Of a DNA stretch of 64,000 nt, positions 34,970 to 44,655 are shown in pieces. The notes beneath the pieces were generated by a model. That model was given only the letters and a program-made list of their open reading frames with translations, did no database searches and was not told the DNA's origin. Both the position numbers and the translations under genes were made by a program. Positions within the stretch are counted from its first letter, which is position 1. Each line of letters begins with the position of its first letter. This DNA is from Heterorhizobium halophytocola (lineage in GTDB: Bacteria > Pseudomonadota > Alphaproteobacteria > Rhizobiales > Rhizobiaceae), in the NCBI RefSeq assembly GCF_017873095.1, contig NZ_JAGGJU010000019.1, positions 1 through 64,000 of the forward strand. The letters run 5' to 3'.

Positions 34970-36106
34970 ATGACCGTTTCTGACAAGAAGGCGGCGAGCC
35001 GCCGTTCATTTCTGAAATTGGGCGCAGCGTCGGGGGGCGCTGTGGCAGCCGGGGCGCTTGCCGCCCCGGCGGTGCTCGCCCAGGCACCCGTGACGATGAA
35101 GATGCAGACCTCGTGGCCGGCCTCGGACATCTGGATGGATTTTGCCCGCCAGTATACCGAGCGGGTCGAGGTCATGTCGGGGGGACGGCTGAAGGTCGAC
35201 CTGCTGCCGGCCGGCGCCGTGGTCGCCGCCTTCCAGGTGCTCGACGGCTGCCATGACGGCGTCATCGATGCCGCCCATTCCGTCTGCGCCTACTGGTACG
35301 GCAAGCACAAGGGCGCCTCGCTGTTCGGCACCGGCCCGGTGTTCGGCGGATCGGCGACGACCATGCTCTCCTGGTACTATGCCGGCGGCGGACAGGAATT
35401 CTACCGCGAGCTCACCCAGGATATTCTCGGCCTCAACGTGGTCGGCATGCTCGGCTTTCCGATGTTTGCCCAGCCTTTCGGCTGGTTCAAGAAGGAAGTC
35501 GCCACCGTCGACGACGTCAAGGGGATGAAATACCGCACCGTCGGCCTTGCCGCCGACCTGATGCAGCAGATGGGTATGTCGGTCGCCCAATTGCCGGGCG
35601 GCGAAATCGTGCCGGCGATGGAGCGCAGCGTCATCGACGCCTTCGAGTTCAACAACCCCTCGTCGGACCTGCGCTTCGGCGCCCAGGATGTCGCCAAGCA
35701 CTATTACCTGTCGTCCTACCATCAGGCGTCGGAATGCTTCGAATTCCTGTTCAACAGGGATTTCTACGAGGATCTCGATCCCGACCTGCAGGCAATCGTG
35801 CGCTATGCCGTCGAGGCCGCATCGACCTCCAACACGGCGATGGCCATGGACAACTATTCGGCCGACCTGATCAAGCTGAAGGACGAGCACGGGGTCAACA
35901 TTCACCGCACCTCGAAGAATATCCTCGACGCCGAGATCAAGGCCTGGGACGACCTGATCCCCGAACTGGAAAAGGACGAGTTCATGAAGCGCGTCCTCGA
36001 CAGCCAGCGGCAATGGGTCGAACGCGTCACCTATTACGAGCTGATGGCGGCCCCGGACTACGCGCTCGCCTACGAGCATTATTTCCCCGGCAAGGTGAAG
36101 CTCTGA
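34970..36106 (+). CDS. dctP: TRAP transporter substrate-binding protein
   Basis: This periplasmic DctP-type receptor (378 residues) delivers an organic acid to the DctQM permease. It has a Tat-type signal (SRRSFLKLG followed by a hydrophobic stretch and AVLAQA, cleavage near residue 37). The DctP fold is seen in WPASDIWMDFARQYTERVE, GMKYRTVGLAADLMQQMG and LPGGEIVPAMERSVIDAFEF. This resembles receptors for alpha-keto acids or related ligands. GGGAGGA precedes the ATG. First gene of a three-gene operon. Confidence 0.93.
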   Translation: MTVSDKKAASRRSFLKLGAASGGAVAAGALAAPAVLAQAPVTMKMQTSWPASDIWMDFARQYTERVEVMSGGRLKVDLLPAGAVVAAFQVLDGCHDGVIDAAHSVCAYWYGKHKGASLFGTGPVFGGSATTMLSWYYAGGGQEFYRELTQDILGLNVVGMLGFPMFAQPFGWFKKEVATVDDVKGMKYRTVGLAADLMQQMGMSVAQLPGGEIVPAMERSVIDAFEFNNPSSDLRFGAQDVAKHYYLSSYHQASECFEFLFNRDFYEDLDPDLQAIVRYAVEAASTSNTAMAMDNYSADLIKLKDEHGVNIHRTSKNILDAEIKAWDDLIPELEKDEFMKRVLDSQRQWVERVTYYELMAAPDYALAYEHYFPGKVKL

Positions 36107-36195
36107 GCCGAACCGGCAGCAGCACATGACGGCCGGCGGCGGGCATCCCTGCCCGTCGCCGCTTCCTTCTGCTTCTTCGAGGAACCCCCGCGTCC

Positions 36196-36798
36196 ATGAT
36201 GGCATTCATCCGTTTTGCCGACAGCCTGTCGGCCTGGTTCGGCAAGAGTTTCGCCTGGCTCATCCTGCTGATGACGCTCGGCACCAGCTACGAAGTCTTC
36301 GTCCGTTATGTGCTCGGCAGCCCGACACCCTGGGCCCTCGACCTGTCCTTCATCATGTATGGCACGCTGTTCATGATGGGCGGCGCCTACACCCTGTCGC
36401 GCGACGGCCATGTGCGTGGCGACTTCCTCTACAGGCTCTGGCCGGCCCGCGTGCAGGCCGCCGTCGACCTGGTGCTCTACCTGATCTTCTTCTTCCCCGG
36501 CGTCACGGCGCTGGTCTTCACCGGCTGGAAATATGCCATCCGCTCGTGGAGCTATCTGGAAGTCAGCGCCAACAGCCCGGCCGGCATTCCGATCTTCCAG
36601 TTCAAGACGGTGATCGTCGCAGCCGGCCTGCTGCTGTTCGTCCAGGGCCTCGCCCAGGTCTGTCGCTGCCTCCTCTGCCTGCGCAGTGGCAGCTGGCTGA
36701 CCGCCGAGGATGACGTCGAGGAGACCGAGACGCTGCTGATGCGCCAGCACCAGGTGCAGGGGCAGACACCTGTCTCCACCGGGGAGCACCGTCCATGA
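36196..36798 (+). CDS. dctQ: TRAP transporter small permease
   Basis: The 200-residue DctQ subunit has four transmembrane helices and the motifs TSYEVFVRYVLGSPTPWALDLS and RDGHVRGDFLYRLWPARVQA of the family. It forms the inner-membrane complex with the large permease, whose ATG overlaps this stop codon (36795-36798), indicating coupled translation. The C-terminal 30 residues are hydrophilic and acidic. Confidence 0.92.
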   Translation: MMAFIRFADSLSAWFGKSFAWLILLMTLGTSYEVFVRYVLGSPTPWALDLSFIMYGTLFMMGGAYTLSRDGHVRGDFLYRLWPARVQAAVDLVLYLIFFFPGVTALVFTGWKYAIRSWSYLEVSANSPAGIPIFQFKTVIVAAGLLLFVQGLAQVCRCLLCLRSGSWLTAEDDVEETETLLMRQHQVQGQTPVSTGEHRP

Positions 36799-38213
36799 CC
36801 GATCCGCAGATCGCGCTCCTCATGCTCGGCGGTTTCATCCTGATCGTCTTCCTCGGATTTCCGATCGCCTTCACCCTGATGGCGATGGGCATCGGTTTCG
36901 GCTACTACGCCTATTACGACCCCTCGCGGATGTGGCGCGCCTATGGCCGGCTCGACGACACCGCCTCCTGGTGGGACAGCATGACGCTGTGGATCGACGG
37001 CTTCTTCAACAACCGCATCTTCAGCCTGTTCATCAACCAGACCTATGCGGTGATGTCGAACGACGTGCTGACGGCGATCCCGCTGTTCCTGTTCATGGGC
37101 TATATCGTCGAGCGCGCCAATATCGTCGAGCGGCTGTTTTCCACGCTCAACATCGCGGCCAAGCGCATCCCCGGCTCCATGGGCGTTGCCGCCCTCATCA
37201 CCTGCGCACTGTTTGCCACGGCGACCGGCATTGTCGGTGCCGTCGTCACGCTGATGGGCCTGCTCGCCTTGCCGGCCATGCTGAAGGCCCGCTACGACCA
37301 CTCCTTTGCGGCAGGCATCATCTGCGCCGGCGGCACGCTCGGCATCCTGATCCCGCCCTCGATCATGCTGATCGTCTATGCGGCGGCCTCCGGCGTCTCC
37401 ATCGTCCGGCTCTATTCGGCGGCCCTGATCCCGGGCTTCATCCTGGTCGGCCTCTATATCGTCTATGTCGTCGGCCGCTCGATGCTGCAGCCGAGCATCG
37501 CGCCGCGTCCGACCAAGGAAGAAGTGCCCGACCTGCCGGCGCTGACGCTGCTGCGCATGCTGGCAACCTCCTTCTTCCCGCTCGCCTTCCTGATTCTCGC
37601 CGTGCTCGGCTCGATCCTGTTCGGCCTCGCCACCCCGTCGGAGGCAGCCTCCATCGGCGCGCTCGGCGGGCTTGTCCTCGCCGTCGCCTACCGGGCGCTC
37701 ACCTGGGAGCGGTTGCGCCAGAGCGTCTACCTGACGATCCGCACCACCGCGATGGTCTGCTGGCTGTTCGTCGGCTCCTACACCTTCTCCTCGGTGTTTT
37801 CCTATCTCGGCGGCGAACAGGTAATCGCCGAATTCGTCCAGAGCCTCGACATCTCGCCGATCCAGTTCCTGCTGCTCGCCCAGCTGATCATCTTCCTGCT
37901 CGGCTGGCCGCTCGAATGGTCCGAAATCATCATCATCTTCGTGCCGATCTTTCTGCCGCTATTGAAGATGTTCGGCATCGATCCGCTGTTCTTCGGCGTC
38001 CTGGTCGCGCTGAACCTGCAGACCTCGTTCCTCACCCCGCCAATGGCGATGTCGGCCTATTACCTGAAGGGCATCGCCCCGCCGGAGGTGCGTCTGACGC
38101 AGATCTTCGCCGGCGTCCTGCCCTTCGTGCTGATGGTCTTCGTCTCGATGGCGATCATCTATCTCTTCCCCGAGACCGTCTTCACCATACCGGAGCTCGT
38201 CTATGGCCGCTGA
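36795..38213 (+). CDS. dctM: TRAP transporter large permease
   Basis: The 472-residue DctM subunit carries out the Na+ or H+ coupled transport step. It has about 12 transmembrane helices and family motifs NDVLTAIPLFLFMGYIVERA, AGIICAGGTLGILIPPSIM and ATPSEAASIGALGGL. A loop of about 50 residues after the first helix is longer than in the simplest DctM proteins. It is the last gene of the TRAP operon. Confidence 0.94.
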   Translation: MTDPQIALLMLGGFILIVFLGFPIAFTLMAMGIGFGYYAYYDPSRMWRAYGRLDDTASWWDSMTLWIDGFFNNRIFSLFINQTYAVMSNDVLTAIPLFLFMGYIVERANIVERLFSTLNIAAKRIPGSMGVAALITCALFATATGIVGAVVTLMGLLALPAMLKARYDHSFAAGIICAGGTLGILIPPSIMLIVYAAASGVSIVRLYSAALIPGFILVGLYIVYVVGRSMLQPSIAPRPTKEEVPDLPALTLLRMLATSFFPLAFLILAVLGSILFGLATPSEAASIGALGGLVLAVAYRALTWERLRQSVYLTIRTTAMVCWLFVGSYTFSSVFSYLGGEQVIAEFVQSLDISPIQFLLLAQLIIFLLGWPLEWSEIIIIFVPIFLPLLKMFGIDPLFFGVLVALNLQTSFLTPPMAMSAYYLKGIAPPEVRLTQIFAGVLPFVLMVFVSMAIIYLFPETVFTIPELVYGR

Positions 38214-38384
38214 ACCGTTACCCCGTTTGCAGCAGCGGGCCGGCCCGTCCTACCGGTGGGCCGGTGCATGTCGCGAGCTGGCAGAACCGCTTCGTCGCTC
38301 CAACGTCGCTTATCTGCGCCTGTCTTTTTCCCGAAGCCGCGGCCAGGTTCGAAGGACATCCACCGACAGGGGGCGGTGTCAGCC

Positions 38385-38555
38385 ATGAGCATGAACCGTG
38401 TGCTGGCGCTGCTCGCCTTTCTCGTCCTGGCGGTCTTTCTGGGCCTGCTGTTCTGGCGGGTGCCGCGGGTCGATCTCGGCATCTTCTTCGTCGCCACGCT
38501 GGCGGCGGCGGCTTACGACCTGCTGATCTATCACGGCCGCAACGATCACCACTGA
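38385..38555 (+). CDS. Small conserved membrane protein
   Basis: The 56-residue protein has two predicted transmembrane helices (about 5-25 and 29-48) and ends in a histidine-rich tail. Similar short proteins occur in rhizobia, but I know no function. The start ATG follows a GGTGTC stretch and the gene lies on the plus strand between the TRAP operon and the convergent AsmA gene. Confidence 0.6.
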   Translation: MSMNRVLALLAFLVLAVFLGLLFWRVPRVDLGIFFVATLAAAAYDLLIYHGRNDHH

Positions 38556-38605
38556 GGCCTTGCGGACGGGCCGATGCGGAATGCGATCGGCACCGCCGAA
38601 ACCCC

Positions 38606-41600
38606 TCAGTTCAGTCCCGGCAGGCCGTCGAACTGCAGCGCAGGCGGCGTGGCGCTGCCATTCGGCCGGTTCTGGAACCGGCGCATGCCGCTCGGCCGCT
38701 CCAGGTCTAGCAGCGGCGCTATGTCGATCTGACGCGCCTTTTCCGCATCGCGCATCTGCTGATTGCGCTGTTCAGCGATGGCGCGCAGGCGCTTTTCTTC
38801 CTCGTCCTGCGCCTTCTGCATCTCGGCGGCCTTGGCTCTTGCCGCATCGTTGAACTTGTAGAGCGCCACCTCGCGCCGCAACCGCTGCTTTTCGAGCAGG
38901 TTCGACTGCAGCGTTTCCACCCGCCGACGCTCGCGTTCATAGGCGCGCAGCGACAGGTAGTTGGACAGGCTGGACACGTCGAGCGTCGGTTTCGGATCCG
39001 TCACCGGCCCGGCAAGCGACAGCCGGAAGCTCGGATCGGCCCCCTGCAGCGCATCATCGCCGGGGTCGAGCGAGACATCGACGGCCGCATCGAGCTTTGC
39101 GCCGCGCAACGCAAGCTGCCCGTCGGCCCGGATCCCGGCGCCCTTGGTCTTGGCCGCCACGTCCTGCATGCGAAAGACACCATCGGTCAGGTTGAACGGC
39201 ACGGTGACGTTGCCAAGCCAGGTATCGCCGCTGGCCAGCATCCGCTCGACATCCGGCTCGACGGTCTCGGCACTGATGGTACCGCCCCGCGCATCGGTCT
39301 GCTGCAACAGCTTGGGCAACAGGCCGAGATTGAAGCGGTTGACCGCCAGATCCTTGAAGCTGAGCTTGCCGGACCCGTTGATGCCATAGATCAGGTCGTT
39401 GACCGAGGTGCCGGAACTCTCGCCGATCAGGGTCAGGTCGAACCGGCCGCTTGCCGGCGGCCGGCCGTCGCGCAGGGGCAGTGCATCGGCAAGCGCGCCA
39501 TTCGTCAGGTCGATCTTCGACTGCAGGAAGCCGTTGGACTGGACATTGGTGAGGCTCACCCTGCCCTTCATCTTGCCGCCCAGCCAGTCACCGGACAGAT
39601 CCTCGATCGCCAGGCTCCCGTCCTTGGCCGTCAGCGTTCCGCTGGCATTGCCGATGGCGCCCAGCAGGCCGGGGGTAAACCGGTCGGAGGTAAACTGCAC
39701 CGTCACGGCCGTTCCGGCAAAGCTCGGCTGGCCGAACGCCGCCTTGGAGAACGTGCCGCTCTTCGGATCGCGCAGGGTCCCGAAGGCGTTGCGCACCAGC
39801 CATTCCAGATCGACATCGCTCGCCTTCAGGCTGCCGGTCACCGTCGGCAGCAATCCGCCCAGCGCCACACCGAGCTTGCCCGACACGGAATTGCCGTCGG
39901 CCGTCACCAGCAGGTCGTCGATGCTGAGCGCATTGTCCTTCAAGGCCAGCTTCGCATGACCCTTGACCGGCAAGCCGTCGAGGCTCGGCGGCAAGGCGAT
40001 GCCGTTCATCACCAGATAGGGATCGAGATCGGGGCTTTCGAGCGTCACGTCCCCGGTGCCGGCCAGGAAACTGTCTGAAGCCAGCGACACGGCACCCTTG
40101 ACGTCGAAGCGCGTGCCGCCATCGGTATAGAAATCCAGCGAGCCGTCGGTGATGTCGCTGCCCGCCGCATTCGCCTTGAGCGTCAGCCGGCCCGACCCGT
40201 CGCCGGGCAGCGGCAAAGGCCGCAGCCCCAGCTGCCCCAGCAGCACCGTGCTGTCGGGGTTCTGCAGCGTCAGGTCGAGATTGGAAAGCGTATCGGAGGT
40301 CAGCGCCAGCAGATCGTCGGCGCGGTAGCGTCCCGTCACCCGGCTGCCATTGACCGTACCGCCCAGATTGACCGTCAGGCTGCCCGCCTTGCCGCCCTCG
40401 AAATTGAGCCCCGCATCGAGATCGGCATGGACGAACCAGCTGGCGTTTTCCGCCAGCCGCGTCAGCGCCGGATGCGCCGGCAGGTGGTCCTTCAGCATGG
40501 CGAAGAATGCGGACGGATCCGCCGCATGCAGGCTGAGATCGCCGCGGCCGCGATAATCGAACAGCGAGCCCGTCACCTGGCCATTGCCGGAAATCCGCGC
40601 GCCGGCGAGATCGCCGACCTGCAGCCGGTCGATGTTCAGCCCGTCGCCGCCCAGACTGAAGACGGTGTCGACATCATGCGCCTCTATCCCCAGCGCCTTG
40701 AAATTGCCGACCTTCAGCCGCGCCGCGATCTGGTGGGCAAAGAAGCTGTCGGCATTGTTTTCGCCGGCGACCAGCGAATAGACCGCCTGCAGGGCATCGA
40801 GATCAAGGGCATTGCCGGTCAGGTCGAAGGACAAATTGGGCTGGCCCGTCGCCGGCGATTGCCGCTCCATCCGGCCCTTCAGGTCCGCATCGCCGATCGC
40901 AAGCTCCAGATCGTCGAGGCGCTGCAGTTCCGGCCGCAGGTCGACCCTGGCCGAAAAGCCGAGCGAGGCGAGCTGCCGGATCGCCGGATCGACGTTTCCG
41001 GCAAGCCAGGTCGAAAGGCCGGACGGCTGGCGCGAGGCGACGAGCAGATTGCCCTGGAAGGATGGGCGCGCGCCGAGCGCCAGCTTGCCGCTTGCCTCCA
41101 GCTGGGTGCGGCCGGGCAGGACCGCGACCGCCTTGTCGATCTGCCAGCCGGAGCCGTCGGGCCGGACATCCAGTTGCAGGTTGCGCACCACGGTATCGCC
41201 GGCCACGATCGCCGGCAGGCGCAGGGTCGCATGGCCGGGAACGGTCGGGATCGGAATTTCCGCTGCACGGCTCAGAAGCTGCATCAGCCGCTCCCGCGCG
41301 GACGAGCCACCATTTCGGCCGGTCTTGCCCTGCTGGCCGCCATTGCCGATCCGGTTGACGTCGATCTGCTGGCCGTCGGCGGTCAGCAGGAATTCCGGCT
41401 TGGCTCCGGTGTCGAGCGTCGCCTCGCCGGTGACGGCATAAGGATTGTCGGCATCGCCGAGATCCAGCTGATAGGTGGGGATGCGCACCCGGTCATTGGT
41501 CAGCTCGAATTCGCCGCGCACCTTGGGGCCGGTTGCCGGCTTCACCGTCTTGTCGGTCGCCGGCTCGCTGCGCCACTCGCCGGCAAACTTGCCGACATAG

Positions 41601-42307
41601 CTCGGCCGGCCCTCTTCGGATTTCAGGTCGCCATCGAGATCGACATCGAAAGGCCGGTCGTCGGGAAACAGCCGCACATGCAGCGGAATGTCGCCGGTCG
41701 CCGGATCCGGTGCGAGCGTGGACAGGCCGAACTTCGAGGCCTCGCCGTCGAGCACCGCATGGCCGCTTGCCGACCATGGCCCGGCAAGGCTCTTGGCCGA
41801 AAGATCGGCATCAAGCCCGGTGATCTCGCGGGTGCGACCCGTCTGGTCGTCGATGAACGCGATCGAGCCATTGGAGATCTCGACATTCTCCAGCACCACC
41901 TGCCGGGCCGGGATCGACGGCCGGCTGCCGCGCAACCAGTTGACCTGACCGTTTTCCAGCAGCCGCACATGGATCTTCGGCTGGTCGATATGCATGCTGA
42001 AGATGCGCGCCTCGCCCGACAGGAAAGGCGCCAGCTCCGCATCCATAGAGAACCGGGCGATATGCACCAGCGTCTCGCCGTTCTCGTCCGGCCCGACCAC
42101 CACGTCATGCAGGGTCACCGAGGGAAACGGCAGGATGCGGGCCTCGACCTCGCCGTTGACCGTCACCTTCTTGCCGAGGATGCGGCTCGCCTGCATTTCG
42201 AAATTGCTGCGGAAATTCGTCCAGTCGAGAAACAGCGGCGCCAGCAGCGCAGCGAACAACGCTACGACAACAAGCCCACCGACAAACAAGAGGATCCGTC
42301 CGAGCAA
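38606..42307 (-). CDS. AsmA family protein (inner-membrane/periplasmic, AsmA-like)
   Basis: The 1233-residue protein has an N-terminal transmembrane helix (about 3-25) followed by the AsmA pattern LDWTNFRSNFEMQASRILGKK, EARILPFPSVTLHDVVVG and ARFSMDAELAPFLSG. Much of the rest is predicted beta-rich, in keeping with the bridge-like AsmA fold that moves phospholipids between membranes. The DUF490-like C-terminal part includes LIYGINGSGKLSFKDLAVN. A helical, charged region (about 1120-1200) rich in Arg/Glu follows, probably a coiled coil. It is transcribed alone. Confidence 0.88.
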   Translation of the reverse strand: MLGRILLFVGGLVVVALFAALLAPLFLDWTNFRSNFEMQASRILGKKVTVNGEVEARILPFPSVTLHDVVVGPDENGETLVHIARFSMDAELAPFLSGEARIFSMHIDQPKIHVRLLENGQVNWLRGSRPSIPARQVVLENVEISNGSIAFIDDQTGRTREITGLDADLSAKSLAGPWSASGHAVLDGEASKFGLSTLAPDPATGDIPLHVRLFPDDRPFDVDLDGDLKSEEGRPSYVGKFAGEWRSEPATDKTVKPATGPKVRGEFELTNDRVRIPTYQLDLGDADNPYAVTGEATLDTGAKPEFLLTADGQQIDVNRIGNGGQQGKTGRNGGSSARERLMQLLSRAAEIPIPTVPGHATLRLPAIVAGDTVVRNLQLDVRPDGSGWQIDKAVAVLPGRTQLEASGKLALGARPSFQGNLLVASRQPSGLSTWLAGNVDPAIRQLASLGFSARVDLRPELQRLDDLELAIGDADLKGRMERQSPATGQPNLSFDLTGNALDLDALQAVYSLVAGENNADSFFAHQIAARLKVGNFKALGIEAHDVDTVFSLGGDGLNIDRLQVGDLAGARISGNGQVTGSLFDYRGRGDLSLHAADPSAFFAMLKDHLPAHPALTRLAENASWFVHADLDAGLNFEGGKAGSLTVNLGGTVNGSRVTGRYRADDLLALTSDTLSNLDLTLQNPDSTVLLGQLGLRPLPLPGDGSGRLTLKANAAGSDITDGSLDFYTDGGTRFDVKGAVSLASDSFLAGTGDVTLESPDLDPYLVMNGIALPPSLDGLPVKGHAKLALKDNALSIDDLLVTADGNSVSGKLGVALGGLLPTVTGSLKASDVDLEWLVRNAFGTLRDPKSGTFSKAAFGQPSFAGTAVTVQFTSDRFTPGLLGAIGNASGTLTAKDGSLAIEDLSGDWLGGKMKGRVSLTNVQSNGFLQSKIDLTNGALADALPLRDGRPPASGRFDLTLIGESSGTSVNDLIYGINGSGKLSFKDLAVNRFNLGLLPKLLQQTDARGGTISAETVEPDVERMLASGDTWLGNVTVPFNLTDGVFRMQDVAAKTKGAGIRADGQLALRGAKLDAAVDVSLDPGDDALQGADPSFRLSLAGPVTDPKPTLDVSSLSNYLSLRAYERERRRVETLQSNLLEKQRLRREVALYKFNDAARAKAAEMQKAQDEEEKRLRAIAEQRNQQMRDAEKARQIDIAPLLDLERPSGMRRFQNRPNGSATPPALQFDGLPGLN

Positions 42308-42367
42308 TCCCTACACTCCTTGAAAATATCGCGTCAGACTACCTGTTCCCGCGTCGGGGACAAGCCG

Positions 42368-43795
42368 TTAATCCCCGACCTTTGACAGACGGAAGATCTT
42401 GCCCGGGTTGAAGATATTGTCCGGATCGAGCCCGGTCTTGATCTGCCGCATCAGGTCGAGCGCGCCGCCCAGCTCCGCCTCGACGAAGCTCATCTTGCCC
42501 TGCCCCACGCCGTGCTCGCCGGTGCAGGTCCCGCCCATGGCGAGCGCCCGGGCGTTGAGACGCGCCATGAAGGCTTCGGCCCGCGCAAGCTCGCCCTCCT
42601 TCTTCTCGTCGAACAGCAGCAGCACGTGGAAATTGCCGTCGCCCGCATGCCCGACGATCGGCGCCAGGAAGCCGGTCTCGGCAATGTCTTCCTCGGTCTC
42701 GGCGACGCAATCGGCCAGCCTGGAGATCGGCACACAGACATCGGTCGAAAGCCCGCCATTGACCTCCGGCAGCAGCGCCCGGCCGGCCCAGTAGGCGTTG
42801 TGGCGGGCCTTCCACAGCCGGTTCCGCTCCTCCGTATTGGCGGTATAGTGGAACGCGCCCGCGCCGAATTCGGCGGCGATCTCGCGGAACTGGTCCGCCT
42901 GCAGCTTCACCGTCTCGTCGGTGCCATGGAATTCGAGGAATAGCGTCGGCTCTTCCGGATAGGACAGGTTGGAATAGGCATTGATCGCCCGCATCTGTAG
43001 CCCGTTCAAAAGCTCGATGCGCGCCACCGGAATGCCCATCTGGATGGTCATGATCACGGTGTCGCAGGCCGCCTTCAGGCTCGGAAAGGTGCAGACCCCG
43101 CCGGAGATGGCGGCTGGAATGCCCTGCAGCTTCAGCGTCACCGAGGTGATCAGCCCGAGCGTGCCCTCCGCCCCGACGAACAGCCGTGTCAGATCGTAGC
43201 CGGCCGAGCTCTTGCGCGCACGGCTTGCAGTGCGGATTTCCTCGCCGTTCGCCGTCACCACCTTGAGCGACAGCACATTGTCCTTCATCGTGCCATAGCG
43301 CACCGCATTGGTGCCCGAGGCGCGGGTCGAGGTCATCCCGCCGATCGTGGCATTGGCGCCCGGATCGATGGGGAAGAAAAGGCCGGTGTCGCGCAGATAG
43401 GTATTGAGATCCTCGCGCGTTATGCCCGGCTCGACCGTGCAGTCGAGATCCTCGGCATTGACCTCGAGCACCCGGTTCATCCGGGTAAAATCGACCGAAA
43501 TGCCACCCGCCGGGGCGTTCACATGCGCCTCCAGCGAGGTGCCCGCGCCAAAGCCGATCATCGGCACCTTGTGCTCGGCGCAGACCTTCACGATCGCCTT
43601 GACCTCGTCGGCCGTCTCGACAAAGGCCACCCCGTCCGGCAGCTGCGGCGTCAGATAGGTGGTGGTGTGGCTATGCTGGGCGCGAAACGCCTCGCCCGTC
43701 TGGAAGCGCTCACCGAACTGCTGCTTGAGAATGCCGATGACGGCGGCAATCCCGTCCTCGTTGCGTGGCAGGGAGATGACATCCTTGATCGACAT
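42368..43795 (-). CDS. FAD-binding D-lactate/glycolate oxidase-type dehydrogenase
   Basis: The 475-residue flavoprotein belongs to the VAO/PCMH superfamily with an FAD-oxidase C-terminal domain (GlcD/Dld type). FAD-contacting segments are IGFGAGTSLEAHVNAP, DPGANATIGGMTSTRASGTN and AVRYGTMKDNVLSLKVV; the C-terminal part has GHAGDGNFHVLLLFD and TCTGEHGVGQGKM. D-lactate or another 2-hydroxyacid is a likely substrate. It is not accompanied by glcE/glcF, so it appears to be a single-subunit enzyme. Confidence 0.92.
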   Translation of the reverse strand: MSIKDVISLPRNEDGIAAVIGILKQQFGERFQTGEAFRAQHSHTTTYLTPQLPDGVAFVETADEVKAIVKVCAEHKVPMIGFGAGTSLEAHVNAPAGGISVDFTRMNRVLEVNAEDLDCTVEPGITREDLNTYLRDTGLFFPIDPGANATIGGMTSTRASGTNAVRYGTMKDNVLSLKVVTANGEEIRTASRARKSSAGYDLTRLFVGAEGTLGLITSVTLKLQGIPAAISGGVCTFPSLKAACDTVIMTIQMGIPVARIELLNGLQMRAINAYSNLSYPEEPTLFLEFHGTDETVKLQADQFREIAAEFGAGAFHYTANTEERNRLWKARHNAYWAGRALLPEVNGGLSTDVCVPISRLADCVAETEEDIAETGFLAPIVGHAGDGNFHVLLLFDEKKEGELARAEAFMARLNARALAMGGTCTGEHGVGQGKMSFVEAELGGALDLMRQIKTGLDPDNIFNPGKIFRLSKVGD

Positions 43796-43977
43796 TGCGA
43801 CAGTCTCTTAAAGCAGCAGCATGGCGCAGCGAGAAAGCCCGCCGCGACACGGGATTTGGAACGACCGGCACTGCTTTCTCTGCGAAAATCCGGAAAACAG
43901 GCCAGCCGAGGTATGGGATAGCGCAGCCGCTTTGTCCAGTGCGCTTGGCGGGCTCTGGTTAATTCGAAAAGGCTTGG

Positions 43978-44655
43978 TCAAGCTCCGTCGCGCAGGCGGT
44001 AAACCGTGCCTGTCGCAGGCGCAGCGCCCGGTGCATGGGCGAAATCGCCGACCGGATAGTGGGCGACCGCCTCCAGCGCGTCCACCGGCAGGGTGCGCCG
44101 GCCCGGATCGCCGATCAGCACCGTGGCCCCGGCTGCGGCCAGGGCCTTCAGCGCCGGCAGGATTTCATCGGCGAGTGCTTGCTCGTAGAACAGGTCGCCG
44201 GCGGTCACCACCTCCGCGTCGACGTTGATCTGCGCCGCATGCGCCACGGAAAACCCGACATCGAGCTCGTTGGCCTTTGCATTCAACCGGGCCGCCGTAA
44301 TGGCCCAGGGATCGAGATCGACGCCGCGGACATCGCTTGCGCCCAGCCGTTTGGCGATCAGGGCCACGAGGCCGCCGCCGGTGCCGAGATCGATCAGGCT
44401 GCGGCCGGCAACGCAGTCCGGATGCTCGACGAAATGTCGTGCCAGCGCCAGTCCGCCGCCCCATGCATGGGCCCAGTAAGGAGCCGCATCGCCGACGAGA
44501 CGGGACAGGCGGCTCGTCGGCGTGGCCCGGTAGAGCCGCAAGGGTGCAAGACCGGGCACGATTTCCAGCGACAGGCGCGCGATGATCGCGGCACGGCGCC
44601 CGTCGTCGGACAGGGCTCCGGACCGGGCGTCCGCCGCGCGCCGCGCCGTTTTCAG
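43978..44655 (-). CDS. Class I SAM-dependent methyltransferase
   Basis: The protein is a Rossmann-fold methyltransferase of the ETFB-lysine/nicotinamide N-methyltransferase-like group. Residues visible: YWAHAWGGGLALARHFVEHP, SLIDLGTGGGLVALIAKRLGA (SAM motif I), VRGVDLDPWAITAARLN and VVTAGDLFYEQ. The start is unresolved: no ATG, GTG or TTG lies near the conserved N-terminus; a CTG at 44655 overlaps the upstream stop codon, and a GTG at 44559 would shorten it. The gene follows the dienelactone hydrolase directly, so coupling is likely. Substrate unknown. Confidence 0.8.
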   Translation of the reverse strand: MKTARRAADARSGALSDDGRRAAIIARLSLEIVPGLAPLRLYRATPTSRLSRLVGDAAPYWAHAWGGGLALARHFVEHPDCVAGRSLIDLGTGGGLVALIAKRLGASDVRGVDLDPWAITAARLNAKANELDVGFSVAHAAQINVDAEVVTAGDLFYEQALADEILPALKALAAAGATVLIGDPGRRTLPVDALEAVAHYPVGDFAHAPGAAPATGTVYRLRDGA